Positions 16,624-27,814 of a stretch of 44,388 nucleotides of DNA are shown here, one piece after another; positions within the stretch are counted from its first letter, which is position 1; every line of letters begins with the position of its first letter. The notes under the pieces were generated by a model that did not search any database, was not told the DNA's origin, and saw only the letters and a list, made by a program, of their open reading frames with translations. The stretch spans positions 1 through 44,388 of the forward strand of contig JABDLF010000003.1 of assembly GCA_013003115.1 (NCBI GenBank), read 5' to 3'. The position numbers were made by a program, and so were the translations under genes. This DNA comes from Gammaproteobacteria bacterium (GTDB lineage Bacteria; Pseudomonadota; Gammaproteobacteria; Steroidobacterales; JABDLF01).

Positions 16624-17142
16624 TTACTGGATAACAAAACCGGTGAAATACAGGTCGTCGACGCTGGCACTCGATCCCTCGGCGACCAGGATTTCCTGGA
16701 TTTCTGCAAGCGCGCTCGCCCGTAACGCTTCTTTGCCTTCCTTGCTGCTCAGCGACTTCAGTGACTGTGCGCTCAGAAGCATCAGCAGGTTGTTGCGGAT
16801 GACGGGCTCGTGAGTCTGAATGGCTACTGCCGCTTCCGGGTCACGCGTCATGAGTTGCACGTCAACCTGCAGAAAGCGCATTACCTGACCATCTGCAACG
16901 CTGGCGATTAACGACGGGTCAATGGCGATGTACTGCGGTGGGCCTTTTGGCTCGACTGCCTCATCGACGCCTGCCGCTTGCCCTGCACCAGGAATGCCGA
17001 ATAGCTTTTGACTGACCAGCGGACTGACGGTGGCGATGGCAAAGAAGCCAATACCAATTGCCAGCCATTTCATAATTCCTTTGACCACACCACCACCCGC
17101 TTCGGCCGCGGGAGGCGCCTCGCTACTTGCTTGCTCTGCCAT
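16624..17142 (-). CDS. fliL: Flagellar basal body-associated protein FliL
   Basis: A 172-residue stator-associated membrane protein. An Ala/Pro-rich cytoplasmic tail precedes a single transmembrane helix (about residues 25-45), and a periplasmic domain covers about 65-172, with FLQVDVQLMTRDPEA and NNLLMLLSAQSLKSL. It begins the fliLMNOPQR-flhBA run and has its own sigma-54 promoter 50-64 bp upstream of the start codon. Confidence 0.94.
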   Translation of the reverse strand: MAEQASSEAPPAAEAGGGVVKGIMKWLAIGIGFFAIATVSPLVSQKLFGIPGAGQAAGVDEAVEPKGPPQYIAIDPSLIASVADGQVMRFLQVDVQLMTRDPEAAVAIQTHEPVIRNNLLMLLSAQSLKSLSSKEGKEALRASALAEIQEILVAEGSSASVDDLYFTGFVIQ

Positions 17143-17191
17143 GTCCTTCTCCTGTCACGCGGTGGCGCAACTTCTTCTGAAGGATTAGTAA

Positions 17192-17206
17192 GCAAGGTTC
17201 GTGCCA
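17192..17206 (-). promoter_or_regulatory. Sigma-54 promoter of fliL operon
   Basis: The minus strand reads TGGCACGAACCTTGC: GG at -24, GC at -12 and exact spacing, a full consensus match. It lies 50 bp before the fliL ATG, in the 201-bp gap between the fliK stop and fliL. I see no separate gene in that gap. Confidence 0.9.
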
Positions 17207-17343
17207 GTATTGCCCGAACCAGATAAGCTATTGTTTTTATTAGGAAGAGTTTAAGAGCTGACGCGTGAATCAGCAGTCAGAAATCCAGCGCTTTTGCGGG
17301 GGGCGCCAGAAATTCGACGGTCGGCCACGACGATGCGACGGCA

Positions 17344-19701
17344 TCAGGCGTAATGATCGATCACTCCGTCATGGCCGCCACGAAAAGTTCGATCCTCACT
17401 GGCGTGCTCGTCACCCGAATGCTGTGTCCAGTTTCTGCGCGCGGGCTCACTTCGTGCACTGCTGTTATTACTTTGCTCACCGTTGCTATCGCGTGCGCCG
17501 TCGCGATTCAGATTCAGGCCCTGCTCAGCAAGCATTTCGCGCAACCGCGGCATCGCCGAATCGATGGCATCGCGCGCCTGCTGATGTTGTGCATGGATCC
17601 AGAACTGCGCCTGATCGTCTTTCACCTGCAGCCTGATTTCCAGCGGGCCAAGGTGCTCCGGGTTCATGCTGAGCCGCGCGATCTGCTGCTCGCCTCTGAC
17701 CATGAGCATTACGCGCTCGCCCAGAGACTGCGCCCATTTCTCAGTGCCCATAGGGGCACGCAGATGGTAGACCGGCGCTGATGTGTCCGTAGTGCCTGAC
17801 TGACCCGGGCCAGGCTGCGGGGCCGTCACCATTTCAATGCCGGCAATACGCACGGTCTCGATCCTGTTGCCGTGGTCGGTCAAAATACCGGCGCCTCGGC
17901 CTAACCTGTCAGCCGCCGCACTATTGAAACTCACTTTACTTTGCTCGGTAGCGCCGGCTTCATGGGTAAAGCCAAATGAAGCGGCCGCTATCGCACTTTT
18001 TGCTGCGTTGCCAGGCCGGGTTGTCGCGGCCTGCCCGGCGCTCGCCGGGGCCAAATCATTTTTCTCCCCAAAGGGAGCAAGTGCGGACTCCATACCACCG
18101 ATGGTGATCTGCACCTTTTGTGCCCCGGCGCTGGGCAAATGAGCAGCCACAGGCCCACTAATTGGGGTAGCGGCAGGCACGCCAGCAGCGACCGCCGTCG
18201 CCGCTGTTGATAAGCGTGTCGTGGTGGCCAGCCCGGATTGCGTCGCCGCATTAAACGGGTCCGGCGTTCGCGTTGCGTTGCTTGCCAGATTTGTGACGTC
18301 GCGACTTTGCTGCAAAACATCGTTGCCGGGTCGCTGCACGTCATGCATGCGGCCCGCCTGGTTCTCCAGCTGTGTTCTTTGTAACGAGAGCGAAGTCGCA
18401 GCTTGATCCTTGAGTCCGCGCAGTGCCGCAACGCCACCGCCGGACACGGCAGGCGCTTGCGATATCGGCTTGTCGCTACCCGGTTGGTGTGTCGGTTTGT
18501 CTACAGGCGCTGTCTGGCTCACCTTCTCGAAACTCGGCTGCTGGGTCTCCTTGTCAGCAGCGGGTGGTTGCATGATCAAGCCGGAAACAGGATTTCTCGA
18601 TACGGGTGCGGCCGCACCCTGATTGGCTGCCTTGCTTGCAATTGGCCCGGCAGCATCTCTCGGCAGCGCCGCCCCATGACCCAGGCTGCCCTGTACCGCC
18701 ATGGAAATCGCTGAGCTAAGCGATGGCCGTGCGACCCGCGGGCGTTCGGCAGCGCGCGGCTCGCTGGCGATCTGCACATCAGCAGGTCCCGGCGTTTTAA
18801 GGCCAGCGTTTTCGGAAACAAGCGGCATGGCTTTAGCTACACCTACTTTGCGTCGCAGAACAGGAATATCACGGGCACTTGCCTGCGCATCCACCGCCGC
18901 GCCGCGAGAATTTTTCCCGGCATCCCCCGGCAAAAGGCTGACGCCGGATTTCGTGGCCGGAAAATCGTCGATGCTGGTGCCGACAGGGTGTTTGCTCGCG
19001 GTCGCCACCTCGATACTTCGCACGAGGCCGATAATGTCCGCACTTTCGCTGCGGCCGGCCTGTCCACCGTCACGCCCGGCCATGGCGCGTGCCGGCCAGG
19101 CCGCCGGATTGGCCAACTTCGCTTCAACATGGACATGATCGCGCAGGACCGTGTCTTCTGCCGGCATGAATGCCGGGCCTGCGAGTGCTTCCGGATTAAG
19201 CGCGCGCGCCGGGGCACTGCCCGGGCTTAACGGCGGCATCGGATTTTCCGGCCTCTGCGACCATTGGCCAGAATCATCAGCCTGCAAATGCTGCGTGGGG
19301 TCTCGCTGCGCGAAAGCCTCCGGGCGGCCAGCATCGACAGGCTCCGCCGCCGGATACTGTTTCTCGGCCGCCCGCAACAACTCCGGCGCAATTGATGGGC
19401 TGCGCGTGATGTCTGCTGCCTCGCTCTGGCGCGCACTAAAAGCCGTCTCGGTGGCCGTTTTGCCTGGCAGCGGCAGGGTTTGGCCGGCCTGCGGCAAAGC
19501 CTTGCCAGCATCGCCCGGCAAAACAAGCGCGCTGGAACTGCCAATTGCAACGGCCTCGGTAGAACCGGCAGGCGCCTGCATCAACGCTTCGAAGAAGCTG
19601 TCGCCGCCTGCGAAACCCTTTATTTCCTGCCCCGCGCCGGATTCTGGATGTGCCTGCAGGGAGGCCGGAAATGGGAAGTTGGACAGCAAATTCATGCGCA
19701 T
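17344..19701 (-). CDS. fliK: Flagellar hook-length control protein FliK
   Basis: A 785-residue secreted ruler and export-switch protein, long compared with the roughly 400-residue enteric FliK. The long Ala/Pro/Gln-rich middle is low complexity and holds a duplicated 18-residue unit (residues encoded at 18448-18555). The C-terminal hook-control domain (about 640-740) has EKWAQSLGERVMLM, the conserved LNP-like RLSMNPEHLGPLEIRLQV and AMPRLREMLAEQGLNL. Ruler length tends to track hook length, so a longer hook is possible. The first of two close ATGs (19701, 19695) has GGAG at 5-base spacing. It has its own sigma-54 promoter downstream of fliJ. Confidence 0.93.
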   Translation of the reverse strand: MRMNLLSNFPFPASLQAHPESGAGQEIKGFAGGDSFFEALMQAPAGSTEAVAIGSSSALVLPGDAGKALPQAGQTLPLPGKTATETAFSARQSEAADITRSPSIAPELLRAAEKQYPAAEPVDAGRPEAFAQRDPTQHLQADDSGQWSQRPENPMPPLSPGSAPARALNPEALAGPAFMPAEDTVLRDHVHVEAKLANPAAWPARAMAGRDGGQAGRSESADIIGLVRSIEVATASKHPVGTSIDDFPATKSGVSLLPGDAGKNSRGAAVDAQASARDIPVLRRKVGVAKAMPLVSENAGLKTPGPADVQIASEPRAAERPRVARPSLSSAISMAVQGSLGHGAALPRDAAGPIASKAANQGAAAPVSRNPVSGLIMQPPAADKETQQPSFEKVSQTAPVDKPTHQPGSDKPISQAPAVSGGGVAALRGLKDQAATSLSLQRTQLENQAGRMHDVQRPGNDVLQQSRDVTNLASNATRTPDPFNAATQSGLATTTRLSTAATAVAAGVPAATPISGPVAAHLPSAGAQKVQITIGGMESALAPFGEKNDLAPASAGQAATTRPGNAAKSAIAAASFGFTHEAGATEQSKVSFNSAAADRLGRGAGILTDHGNRIETVRIAGIEMVTAPQPGPGQSGTTDTSAPVYHLRAPMGTEKWAQSLGERVMLMVRGEQQIARLSMNPEHLGPLEIRLQVKDDQAQFWIHAQHQQARDAIDSAMPRLREMLAEQGLNLNRDGARDSNGEQSNNSSARSEPARRNWTQHSGDEHASEDRTFRGGHDGVIDHYA
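18448..18555 (-). repeat. Tandem 18-residue duplication inside FliK
   Basis: The encoded units are DKETQQPSFEKVSQTAPV and DKPTHQPGSDKPISQAPA. They are each exactly 18 residues (54 bp) and identical at about half the positions, with a shared D-K-x-T-x-Q-P start and a S-Q-x-A-P end. This is an old in-frame duplication in the disordered ruler segment. Confidence 0.7.
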
Positions 19702-19759
19702 GTATCTCCACAGGGTTGTGTCTTGTGCGCCCGCAAAGGCGCGGTCTGCAGAGGATTAT

Positions 19760-19774
19760 TCAAGAACCGTGCCA
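19760..19774 (-). promoter_or_regulatory. Sigma-54 promoter of fliK
   Basis: The minus strand reads TGGCACGGTTCTTGA: the -24 box is perfect and the -12 box is TTGA instead of TTGC, with correct spacing. It lies in the 81-bp fliJ-fliK gap, 59 bp from the fliK ATG, so fliK can be transcribed separately from fliE-J. Confidence 0.78.
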
Positions 19775-19782
19775 GATTCGGA

Positions 19783-20220
19783 TCAGTCCTGACTCCAGCT
19801 GCTTCCCTGGCGGGCACCGACCTCGTCACTGTTCGCTTGCTCCGCCTTGTCGAGCCGCTGTTGCGCGGTGGCCTGAAGCCGCTCTCCGGCGCTTTCGAGT
19901 GCGCGCGCACGACCTTTCTGCTTGTGCCATTGCGCGACCAGGGCGGCGCAGTCTCGCTCGCACTGAACCACCCTTTCCTTCGCTGCCTCAAGCGCCTCAT
20001 CGAGGCGCCCGAGAAACGCCCTGCGCTCAAGGAAAAGACCACGGTTTTCGGCGGCATCGGGCGCCGCAGAATTGTATTCATTCATGTAAAGGACGAGCTT
20101 CTCAAGCTGCTGCCGCCTTAATGCCAGGTTTTTTCTCGCAACCGCAAGGTCGCGGGCAATACCCTCAACTTTCTTGTCTTCAAGACCTTGCACCGCCGCG
20201 AGTCGTTTACTGCGATTCAT
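19783..20220 (-). CDS. fliJ: Flagellar export chaperone/stalk protein FliJ
   Basis: A 145-residue all-helical, highly charged coiled-coil protein with FliJ-like composition ([22 protein letters not shown], then [14 protein letters not shown]). FliJ is the central stalk of the FliI ATPase and links it to FlhA. The ATG overlaps the fliI stop by four bases. Sequence conservation is low in this family; the position between fliI and fliK supports the call. Confidence 0.92.
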   Translation of the reverse strand: MNRSKRLAAVQGLEDKKVEGIARDLAVARKNLALRRQQLEKLVLYMNEYNSAAPDAAENRGLFLERRAFLGRLDEALEAAKERVVQCERDCAALVAQWHKQKGRARALESAGERLQATAQQRLDKAEQANSDEVGARQGSSWSQD

Positions 20221-21599
20221 ACCGGCGCCTTCATGCCGGATGGCTCATTTTCAATATGTAGAAGTTCGTGCAGCGAGCGAATGCTGCCTTCCATTGAGAC
20301 AGGCTGGTGAAGGTCCTGAGTCATAAACTTGCGAATTCTCGGCCATAACAGGACAGCCCGGTCCAGATCCGGATCATTTCCCGGCTCGTAAGCACCTACG
20401 GTGATGAAGTCGCGATTCTGGCGATAAAGACCATAGAGATGGCGGAACATCTTGACTGCCCTGCTGTGGTCTTCGCTGATGATGCGATTCATCGCCCGAC
20501 TCACCGAGGCTTCAACGTCAATAGCCGGATACATACCGCTCTCGGCCATTTCACGCGACAGCACGATGTGGCCGTCAAGAATTGCGCGCGCCGCGTCGGC
20601 GACGGGATCGTTGGGATCATCTCCCTCAGTCAAAACAGTGTAAAAAGCGGTAATAGAACCCTTGCCACTGTCACCGTTGCCTGCGCGCTCAACCAGCTGT
20701 GGCAGGCGCGCAAAAACAGACGGCGGGTAGCCCTTGGTTGCCGGCGGCTCGCCGATAGCGAGGGCAATCTCGCGCTGTGCCTGCGCAAATCTCGTCAGAG
20801 AATCCATCAGCAACAAGACGCGTTTGCCCTGATCGCGAAAGTTTTCCGCCACCGACGTCGCGAGCCACGCACCATGCAGGCGCATTAGCGGCGAGCAATC
20901 AGCAGGTGTCGCAACGATCACGGCGCGCTGCAGGCCGGCTGGGCCAAGCGTGTCCTGGACAAACTCCTGGACCTCCCTGCCGCGTTCACCGATCAGACCA
21001 ACCACAATTACGTCGGCATCGGTGTTGCGCGTCATCATGCCGAGCAGGCTGCTCTTGCCTACGCCGCTGCCCGCAAACAATCCGAGGCGCTGACCGGCGC
21101 CGACAGTAAGCAGTGCGTTGATGGAGCGCACTCCCACATCAAGGGGCGTGCGGATGGGGGCGCGTTCAAGTGGATTGATGGGCTGACCGGTCAGTCGCGC
21201 CCGATCGCTGCAAACTGCTCTTGGCATACCATCGAGAGGCGCCCCGGCGCCGTCAATCACCCGCCCGAGAAGCGCGTTACCAACCTCCACCGAAGTTGCC
21301 TGCCGCGACGGCCTCACTCTGGCACCAGGGGTCAGGCCAACCAGATCACTCGTTGGCATAAGGAACAGCCTTTCACCCGAAAAACCCACAACTTCCGCCT
21401 CGACAATTTCGCCGCTTCGGCCCTCGACGTCGCAGCGGGCACCGACGGCCGCCTGGCAACCGACTGCCTCGAGTGTCATGCCGATCATGCGATCGATACG
21501 GCCTTCCGCAATGAGCCCGTTACCCTTGAGTCCGCTGCGCATTCGCGCCAGGTGAGCGAGCATGTGTTCGCCCGGATGCTGATTGCCCCTAGTCGTCAT
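20217..21599 (-). CDS. fliI: Flagellum-specific export ATPase FliI
   Basis: A 460-residue F1-beta-like ATPase that energises export. Walker A is AGSGVGKS (residues 176-183); [17 protein letters not shown] and the Walker [21 protein letters not shown] follow. The ATG at 21599 overlaps the fliH end by 11 bases and is the first in-frame ATG compatible with normal family length; another ATG at 21563 is possible. An upstream open frame overlaps fliH and is not FliI-like. FliH and FliJ are immediate neighbours. Confidence 0.95.
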   Translation of the reverse strand: MTTRGNQHPGEHMLAHLARMRSGLKGNGLIAEGRIDRMIGMTLEAVGCQAAVGARCDVEGRSGEIVEAEVVGFSGERLFLMPTSDLVGLTPGARVRPSRQATSVEVGNALLGRVIDGAGAPLDGMPRAVCSDRARLTGQPINPLERAPIRTPLDVGVRSINALLTVGAGQRLGLFAGSGVGKSSLLGMMTRNTDADVIVVGLIGERGREVQEFVQDTLGPAGLQRAVIVATPADCSPLMRLHGAWLATSVAENFRDQGKRVLLLMDSLTRFAQAQREIALAIGEPPATKGYPPSVFARLPQLVERAGNGDSGKGSITAFYTVLTEGDDPNDPVADAARAILDGHIVLSREMAESGMYPAIDVEASVSRAMNRIISEDHSRAVKMFRHLYGLYRQNRDFITVGAYEPGNDPDLDRAVLLWPRIRKFMTQDLHQPVSMEGSIRSLHELLHIENEPSGMKAPV

Positions 21600-22185
21600 C
21601 GCTGCGCTCGCTGCCGAGCATCTCGGAGATAAGCCGGCCGAGTCGTGTTTCCAGTTCGGCATCGACGCGCGTGTTAGCGGTTGTCACCAGGCAACCACCG
21701 CGTTCGATGGCCGGGTCTTCCTGAATCTTCCAGGGACGGCGGCCCTGGTGCATTGACAGCGTATCCCTGATTAACTCTGCGTCTTCGGGGTGCAAGCGTA
21801 CGTTTAGCTCCGTGGCGACCACGGGCAACGTCTTCACGGCCTCACGAATAACACCGACAACCTGCGACGGATCAGCATGCATTTCACGCCTCACGAGTTG
21901 CCGCGTGAGGGCTTTGACGAGCGCCAAAATTTCGCCCTCGAGCTGTTCTTCGTAGCCTTCGAAAGGGCTCGCCAGCCGACTGAGCAATGCGTCGAATCGT
22001 TGTAACCGCTCGGCAGCCTGCGCACGCGACTCTTCCAGGCCCTGCCGGAAGCCTTCCAGCCGTGCGGCCTCCATTGCCTGTTGCGCGGCGTCTTCCGGCG
22101 CCACCGCTGCCACGGTGCCCGTCATCGTGGGGGCTTGCCAGGTGCGGCAGTCGGTCACCTTGTCGCGCTTTAGAATCCTAGACAA
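21589..22185 (-). CDS. fliH: Flagellar assembly protein FliH, TTG start
   Basis: The 198-residue regulator of FliI, an elongated coiled-coil. The start is most likely TTG at 22185: it gives the family-typical opening [17 protein letters not shown] lies just upstream, and the next ATG would remove 21 residues including that opening. An Ala/Gln/Glu-rich helix (about 30-60) precedes the globular C-terminal domain (about 85-195, with [20 protein letters not shown] and [11 protein letters not shown]). It overlaps fliG by eight bases and fliI by 11. Confidence 0.92.
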   Translation of the reverse strand: MSRILKRDKVTDCRTWQAPTMTGTVAAVAPEDAAQQAMEAARLEGFRQGLEESRAQAAERLQRFDALLSRLASPFEGYEEQLEGEILALVKALTRQLVRREMHADPSQVVGVIREAVKTLPVVATELNVRLHPEDAELIRDTLSMHQGRRPWKIQEDPAIERGGCLVTTANTRVDAELETRLGRLISEMLGSERSDDD

Positions 22186-23188
22186 AGTCTTCTCCGCCGC
22201 TGCCGAGCATCAGGTTGCCGTCTTCTGCCAGCCGCCGCGCGGTGTTTAGAATTTCCTTTTGCGCCGCTTCTACCTCCGAGAGCCGCACCGGGCCCTTGGC
22301 CTCCATGTCCGATTCGAGGATTTCGCGAGCACGCTTGGACATGTTGCCAAGGATCTTGTCTTTTAGTGGCGCATCGGCACCTTTCAATGCCAGCACGAGA
22401 AAGTCCGACGACACCTCGCGCAGCAGCGTCTGAATGCCACGATCGTCAACGTCCAGCAGATTCTCGAACACGAACATCTGGTCCTGGATTTCCTGGCTGA
22501 GTTCGGCATCCCGTTCTCCCAGGTTGTCGAAAATATCTGCTTCGATGTCCTTGTCGATTAGATTGAGAATGTCGGCAACCTTCTTCACGCCGCCCATCGT
22601 GGCCGCCTTAAAGCTGCTTGCGGACTTGAACTGCTGCTGAACTATTTCGTCGAGCTCGTCGAGGGCGCTGCGCGGCACTTCATCCATCCTCGCAATGCGC
22701 TCCACTACGTCCGTCGCAAGCTCCATAGGCAGCTTGCCAAGCACCTCTGCCGCCTGTTCCTGTTCAAGTGTCGCAAGCACTATTGCTATGATCTGAGGGT
22801 GCTCGGCGTGAATCATGTCAGTGAGCTCGCGAGGCTCCATCAGGTGCAGTGATTCGAGGCCGCTGGGCTCTTCGTCATCGCCGACAATGCGCTCAACTAT
22901 CGATTCGGCCCTGTCTTCACCCAGCGAGCCGGACAGCACGTTGCGCAAATAATCGGGCGTCCCACCGGCGACATGCAGGTCAGCATCTACGCTACTGCCA
23001 AACACCTCCAGAACACTTTCGGCCTGATCACGGCTGATCTTCTTCATCTGCGCCATGACTTTACCGAGCCTCTGAACCTGTCTGACACTCATGTGCTTCA
23101 GAACGTTTGAGGCTTCCTGTTCGCCCAGCGACATCAGAAGTATTGCGGCGCGCTCGGCACCTGCTATTTCATTTGTTTCAGCCTTCAT
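22178..23188 (-). CDS. fliG: Flagellar motor switch protein FliG
   Basis: The 336-residue C-ring rotor protein that receives stator torque. Visible features are the N-terminal FliF-binding region (GAERAAILLMSLGEQEAS), the middle-domain EHPQ motif (129-132), and the C-terminal torque helix region (about 235-330) with DDRGIQTLLREV and AREILESDMEAKGPVRLSEV. It overlaps the end of fliF by 11 bases. Confidence 0.97.
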   Translation of the reverse strand: MKAETNEIAGAERAAILLMSLGEQEASNVLKHMSVRQVQRLGKVMAQMKKISRDQAESVLEVFGSSVDADLHVAGGTPDYLRNVLSGSLGEDRAESIVERIVGDDEEPSGLESLHLMEPRELTDMIHAEHPQIIAIVLATLEQEQAAEVLGKLPMELATDVVERIARMDEVPRSALDELDEIVQQQFKSASSFKAATMGGVKKVADILNLIDKDIEADIFDNLGERDAELSQEIQDQMFVFENLLDVDDRGIQTLLREVSSDFLVLALKGADAPLKDKILGNMSKRAREILESDMEAKGPVRLSEVEAAQKEILNTARRLAEDGNLMLGSGGEDFV

Positions 23189-24746
23189 TTCCCACCCAGT
23201 CCTTGACTACCTGTGCTACCCGCTGCGGGTCCTTGTTAGCAATAGCTCGCGCAGCGGCAATGCGTTCGTCATAGCTTGGTGCTGGCGGCGGCACGGTTCT
23301 CACCAGGCCATCCGCGCCAAGCTCGACACCGGGTGTCGGCGCCTTTTGTGGCACCGGTATGGTCATAAGACCCTTCATCATCGGCCGCACGACTGTGAAC
23401 AGCAGGACCATTGCCACCACGATGGCGGCCAGCTGGCGCAGGACATCACGTATCCACCCCTGTTCTAAAAATGACGCTGCGGGAACCTCTGCGGGTGCGG
23501 CCTGTTCATGGAAGGATGCGTTGACCACGTTAACGCTGTCGCCTCTTTCGGCGTCAAAGCCAACCACCTCTCGCACCAGACCACGAACCTCGTCGAGCTG
23601 CTGCGCGGTGAGCGGCTCCGCCGTGGTGCTGCCGTCTTCATTAACGGTGCGCGCGTTGTCCACGAGCACCGCCACCGACAATCTGCGAATCTCACCGACC
23701 TGACCGCGCACGTGGCGGACCGTTTTATCCAATTCGTAGTTGCGCGTTGCCTGGCGCGTTTCCGACACCGCATCCGCAGCGCGCGCATCCTGCGCCGTAT
23801 CTCCGGGCTGATTGCTAGCCGCACCGGGCACGCCGCCCGCGGCACCTTCGTCCCGGCGAACTTCTTCGCTGGTCTGCTCGCTACGCATGACGTTGCCATC
23901 AGGGTTATAACTCTCGCGGGTTTCTTCGCTGACCGTAAAGTCGACATCCGCGGAAACGGTCGCGCGCACCCTGCCAAGACCAAGCATGGCCGACAGCATG
24001 GACTCTATGCGCCGCGCCATTTCCTTCTCGATGCGCTGCCGCTGCTCGAACTGCGCCGCACTCACCGCGAGATCCCCGTTCTCGCCCGGCGCATTCAGCA
24101 GCCGACCGTTCTGATCCACCACCGTGATACGCGTTGTTTGCAGCTCGGGAATACTCGATGCAACCAGGTTCACGACTGAGTTAACCTGCGCCGGTTCCAG
24201 TGCGCGACCTGGATAAAGATGAACCAGCACGGACGCGCTGGGCGGATGGCGCTCGCGCAGGAACACTGTTTGCCTCGGAATAGCCAGATGAACCCGCGCG
24301 CGCTCTACCGGCCGCATGCTGACAATCGTCCGCGACAACTCGGTTTCAAGGGCGTGCTGATACTTCGCGCCTTCCATAAACTGGCTGACGGTAATGCCGC
24401 TTTCGGCCTGAATCATCTCAAGCCCTACGCCACCGCTGCCTGGCAGCCCCTGCGAAGCGAGCTGCAGACGTGCCTCGTGGAGGTTTTCGCCGCGCACCCG
24501 GATCGCACCACCGGTTTCGTCGAGCTGGTAGTCAATACCCGATACCTGCAGCGCTTTGACGACATCCGCGGCATCCCTGTCGGTAAGGTTTGAGTACAGG
24601 AGTCGATAGCCTGGCTGCTGCGACCAGAATACGATCCAAAGACCCGCGGCGATGCTCAGCGCGAGCCCTACCAGCAGCAGGCCCTGTCGCAACCCGGGAA
24701 CCGAGTTGATCATGGCAACGATGCCCTGGTTGTCTTTCTCTGCCAT
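23178..24746 (-). CDS. fliF: Flagellar MS-ring protein FliF
   Basis: A 522-residue membrane ring protein with transmembrane helices near residues 22-44 and 435-457 and a large periplasmic region between. Conserved stretches include GYRLLYSNLTDRDAADVVKAL, MEGAKYQHALETELSRTI and ARVHLAIPRQTVFLRERHPPSASV. The cytoplasmic C-terminal tail ends VKDWVGNEG, the FliG-binding peptide. It lies 42 bp after fliE. Confidence 0.97.
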   Translation of the reverse strand: MAEKDNQGIVAMINSVPGLRQGLLLVGLALSIAAGLWIVFWSQQPGYRLLYSNLTDRDAADVVKALQVSGIDYQLDETGGAIRVRGENLHEARLQLASQGLPGSGGVGLEMIQAESGITVSQFMEGAKYQHALETELSRTIVSMRPVERARVHLAIPRQTVFLRERHPPSASVLVHLYPGRALEPAQVNSVVNLVASSIPELQTTRITVVDQNGRLLNAPGENGDLAVSAAQFEQRQRIEKEMARRIESMLSAMLGLGRVRATVSADVDFTVSEETRESYNPDGNVMRSEQTSEEVRRDEGAAGGVPGAASNQPGDTAQDARAADAVSETRQATRNYELDKTVRHVRGQVGEIRRLSVAVLVDNARTVNEDGSTTAEPLTAQQLDEVRGLVREVVGFDAERGDSVNVVNASFHEQAAPAEVPAASFLEQGWIRDVLRQLAAIVVAMVLLFTVVRPMMKGLMTIPVPQKAPTPGVELGADGLVRTVPPPAPSYDERIAAARAIANKDPQRVAQVVKDWVGNEG

Positions 24747-24788
24747 TTGTTTACCCGTCCCCGGTTGTTTGTGCTGGTCGGTTGTTCA

Positions 24789-25103
24789 TCAGACCGACAT
24801 GTTCATGATTTCGCGGTAGGCCTCGACGAGCTTGTTGCGAACTTCCATCATTGCCTGGAAAGACAGGCTGGATTTTTGCGCCGTAATCATCACTTCGGAA
24901 AGATCCAGATTACTTTTTCCCCGCTCCCAGTCAGCCGTCATCGAGGTCGCTTCCTGCTGAATTTCGTTGACCTTGTTGATCGCCTCGCCGAGAACCTTGT
25001 TAAAGGCCGGTCCCGACACCTCACTGCTGTCCGCTGGCTTTTCGATGCCCTGGGCCAGCGTGCGCATCTGGGCGAGAACCTTGTTAATTTCCATGTCACT
25101 CAT
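24789..25103 (-). CDS. fliE: Flagellar hook-basal body protein FliE
   Basis: A 104-residue rod/MS-ring junction protein. The C-terminal half is characteristic (GEAINKVNEIQQEATSMTAD, then VMITAQKSSLSFQAMMEVRN and KLVEAYREIMNMSV). It lies 21 bp after fleR. In pseudomonads fliE usually has its own sigma-54 promoter; I see none in the gap or the last part of fleR, so transcription from the fleS promoter is likely. Confidence 0.95.
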   Translation of the reverse strand: MSDMEINKVLAQMRTLAQGIEKPADSSEVSGPAFNKVLGEAINKVNEIQQEATSMTADWERGKSNLDLSEVMITAQKSSLSFQAMMEVRNKLVEAYREIMNMSV

Positions 25104-25124
25104 GCGTATCCACCTTGCTGAATG

Positions 25125-26470
<1,346 letters not shown>

Positions 26471-26474
<4 letters not shown>

Positions 26475-27643
26475 GCCGCCACCTCCGCATGGGTGCCCGG
26501 CTTGCTGGCAAGTGCCGGCAATTGCAGCACCACGCAGGCCCCGCGAGCGTGACCGGGTTCTGCCCACGAGTCGCCCCCGTGCTGACGCGCCACCGAGCGC
26601 ACGACCGCCAGGCCCAGCCCCGTGCCGCCCGGGCGGCCACTTACAAAGGGTTCAAATATCTTCTGTTCGTCGCCGGCGGCAATACCAGGGCCGTTATCGC
26701 TGACCCTCAGTTCGATGTTGCCGCCAGAGGTTTTTCTTACCGCTACGCACACCTCGGCGTTCTCGCCAGCGGCGTCCAGCGCATTGTTGATCAGGTTAAT
26801 CAGCGCTCCCGCAAGGGCCTGCTCACTGCCTTGAACCAGCAGTTCCGGATCTGACCTGCGTACGCGCAGCTTTTGAGCAGGCAGCAATCGGGGCCGTACG
26901 TTGGTTGCTGCAACGAGGAGAATCTCCTGAATGGCTACAGTGGCGTTCACCGGACTGCCGCCCCGCGCAAACAGCAGCATGTCATTGACCAGAAATTCGA
27001 GATCATGCAGACGGTCCACCAGCTTCGCGAACATCGTTTCGCGCTGCGCCTGAGTGGCCTTCTCTGAGGCTGCGCTTGACGCGTACAGAAGCGCGGCGGC
27101 CAGGGGAGTTCGAATCTGGTGTGCCAAAGCTGCCGCCATTTCACCCATTGAGGCAAGACGCGCGTGTTGCTCGGACAGCGCATCGATGGCGCGATTTTCC
27201 GTCACGTCGGTAAACAGCAAGATCTGCCCCGGGTCCGGCGACAGACTGCGACGGGCGAGGGACAGGCGACGATCACCCGGGCCTGCAAACTCGCTGCCGT
27301 GGCCTACCCGCTGCAAATGTCGCCTGGAAATCTCCGACCAGCACTGATCGACGATCTCATTGCCAAAAAGCCGCTCCGCCGCGCTGTTGCCCTGGCGAAC
27401 GCGACCGTCACCGTCCAGTACGACTACCGCGCCTGGCAGCACGTCAATCAGGCAGTCGAGCTCGCGCTCTATCCGATTGCGTTCCTCTTCCCCTTGCCTG
27501 CGTTCGGCGCGCTCCTGCTTTAGCTCATCAGTCAGCGCCTGTAACCGTTTTTCTAACGAGGCGTAAGCATGCTCCAGTCCGGATGACGCGTGATTAAAAA
27601 CGCCAAACGCCTGCTCAAGCTCTTTCAGGTTCATCGTATTCAT
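26471..27643 (-). CDS. fleS: Soluble sensor histidine kinase FleS/FlrB
   Basis: A 390-residue kinase with no transmembrane segment. An N-terminal coiled coil (about residues 20-62) leads to a PAS domain (about 62-150, VLPGAVVVLDGDGRVRQGNSAA). The HisKA box has phosphoacceptor H175 in AAALAHQIRTPL. The HATPase domain shows LINLINNALDAAG (N box), VSDNGPGIA and GRPGGTGLGLAVV. It phosphorylates FleR in characterised systems. ATG 27643 follows a weak GGGAA site; ATG 27634 is an alternative. A sigma-54 promoter lies 46-60 bp upstream. Confidence 0.93.
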
Positions 27644-27688
27644 AGCGCAACATTCCCGCGGGATTATTCCCCGACAAAGAATGAGTAA

Positions 27689-27703
27689 GCACAATCCGTG
27701 CCA
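27689..27703 (-). promoter_or_regulatory. Sigma-54 promoter of fleSR
   Basis: The minus strand reads TGGCACGGATTGTGC, preceded by T to give TTGGCACG. The -24 box is perfect; the -12 box is GTGC with GC in place. It lies 46 bp from the fleS ATG, in the 171-bp gap after the PilZ-like gene. The sequence just upstream (27704-27745) is A/T-rich, suited to activator binding or bending. FleQ is the expected activator. Confidence 0.8.
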
Positions 27704-27814
27704 ACTTTTAATTGCTATTAAAAACAGATAGTTAAAGACGGCGGCGCAAGCGGAAACAGAGCCGGCGCCAAAAGACCGCCAGCCTGTTGCAGGGTGTCCG
27801 TCAGGAAATCGTCG

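Noticed and set aside
17257-17274. GCTGA/TCAGC inverted repeat after fliK as a terminator
   Set aside because: Only five base pairs with an eight-base loop and no T run; expected by chance.
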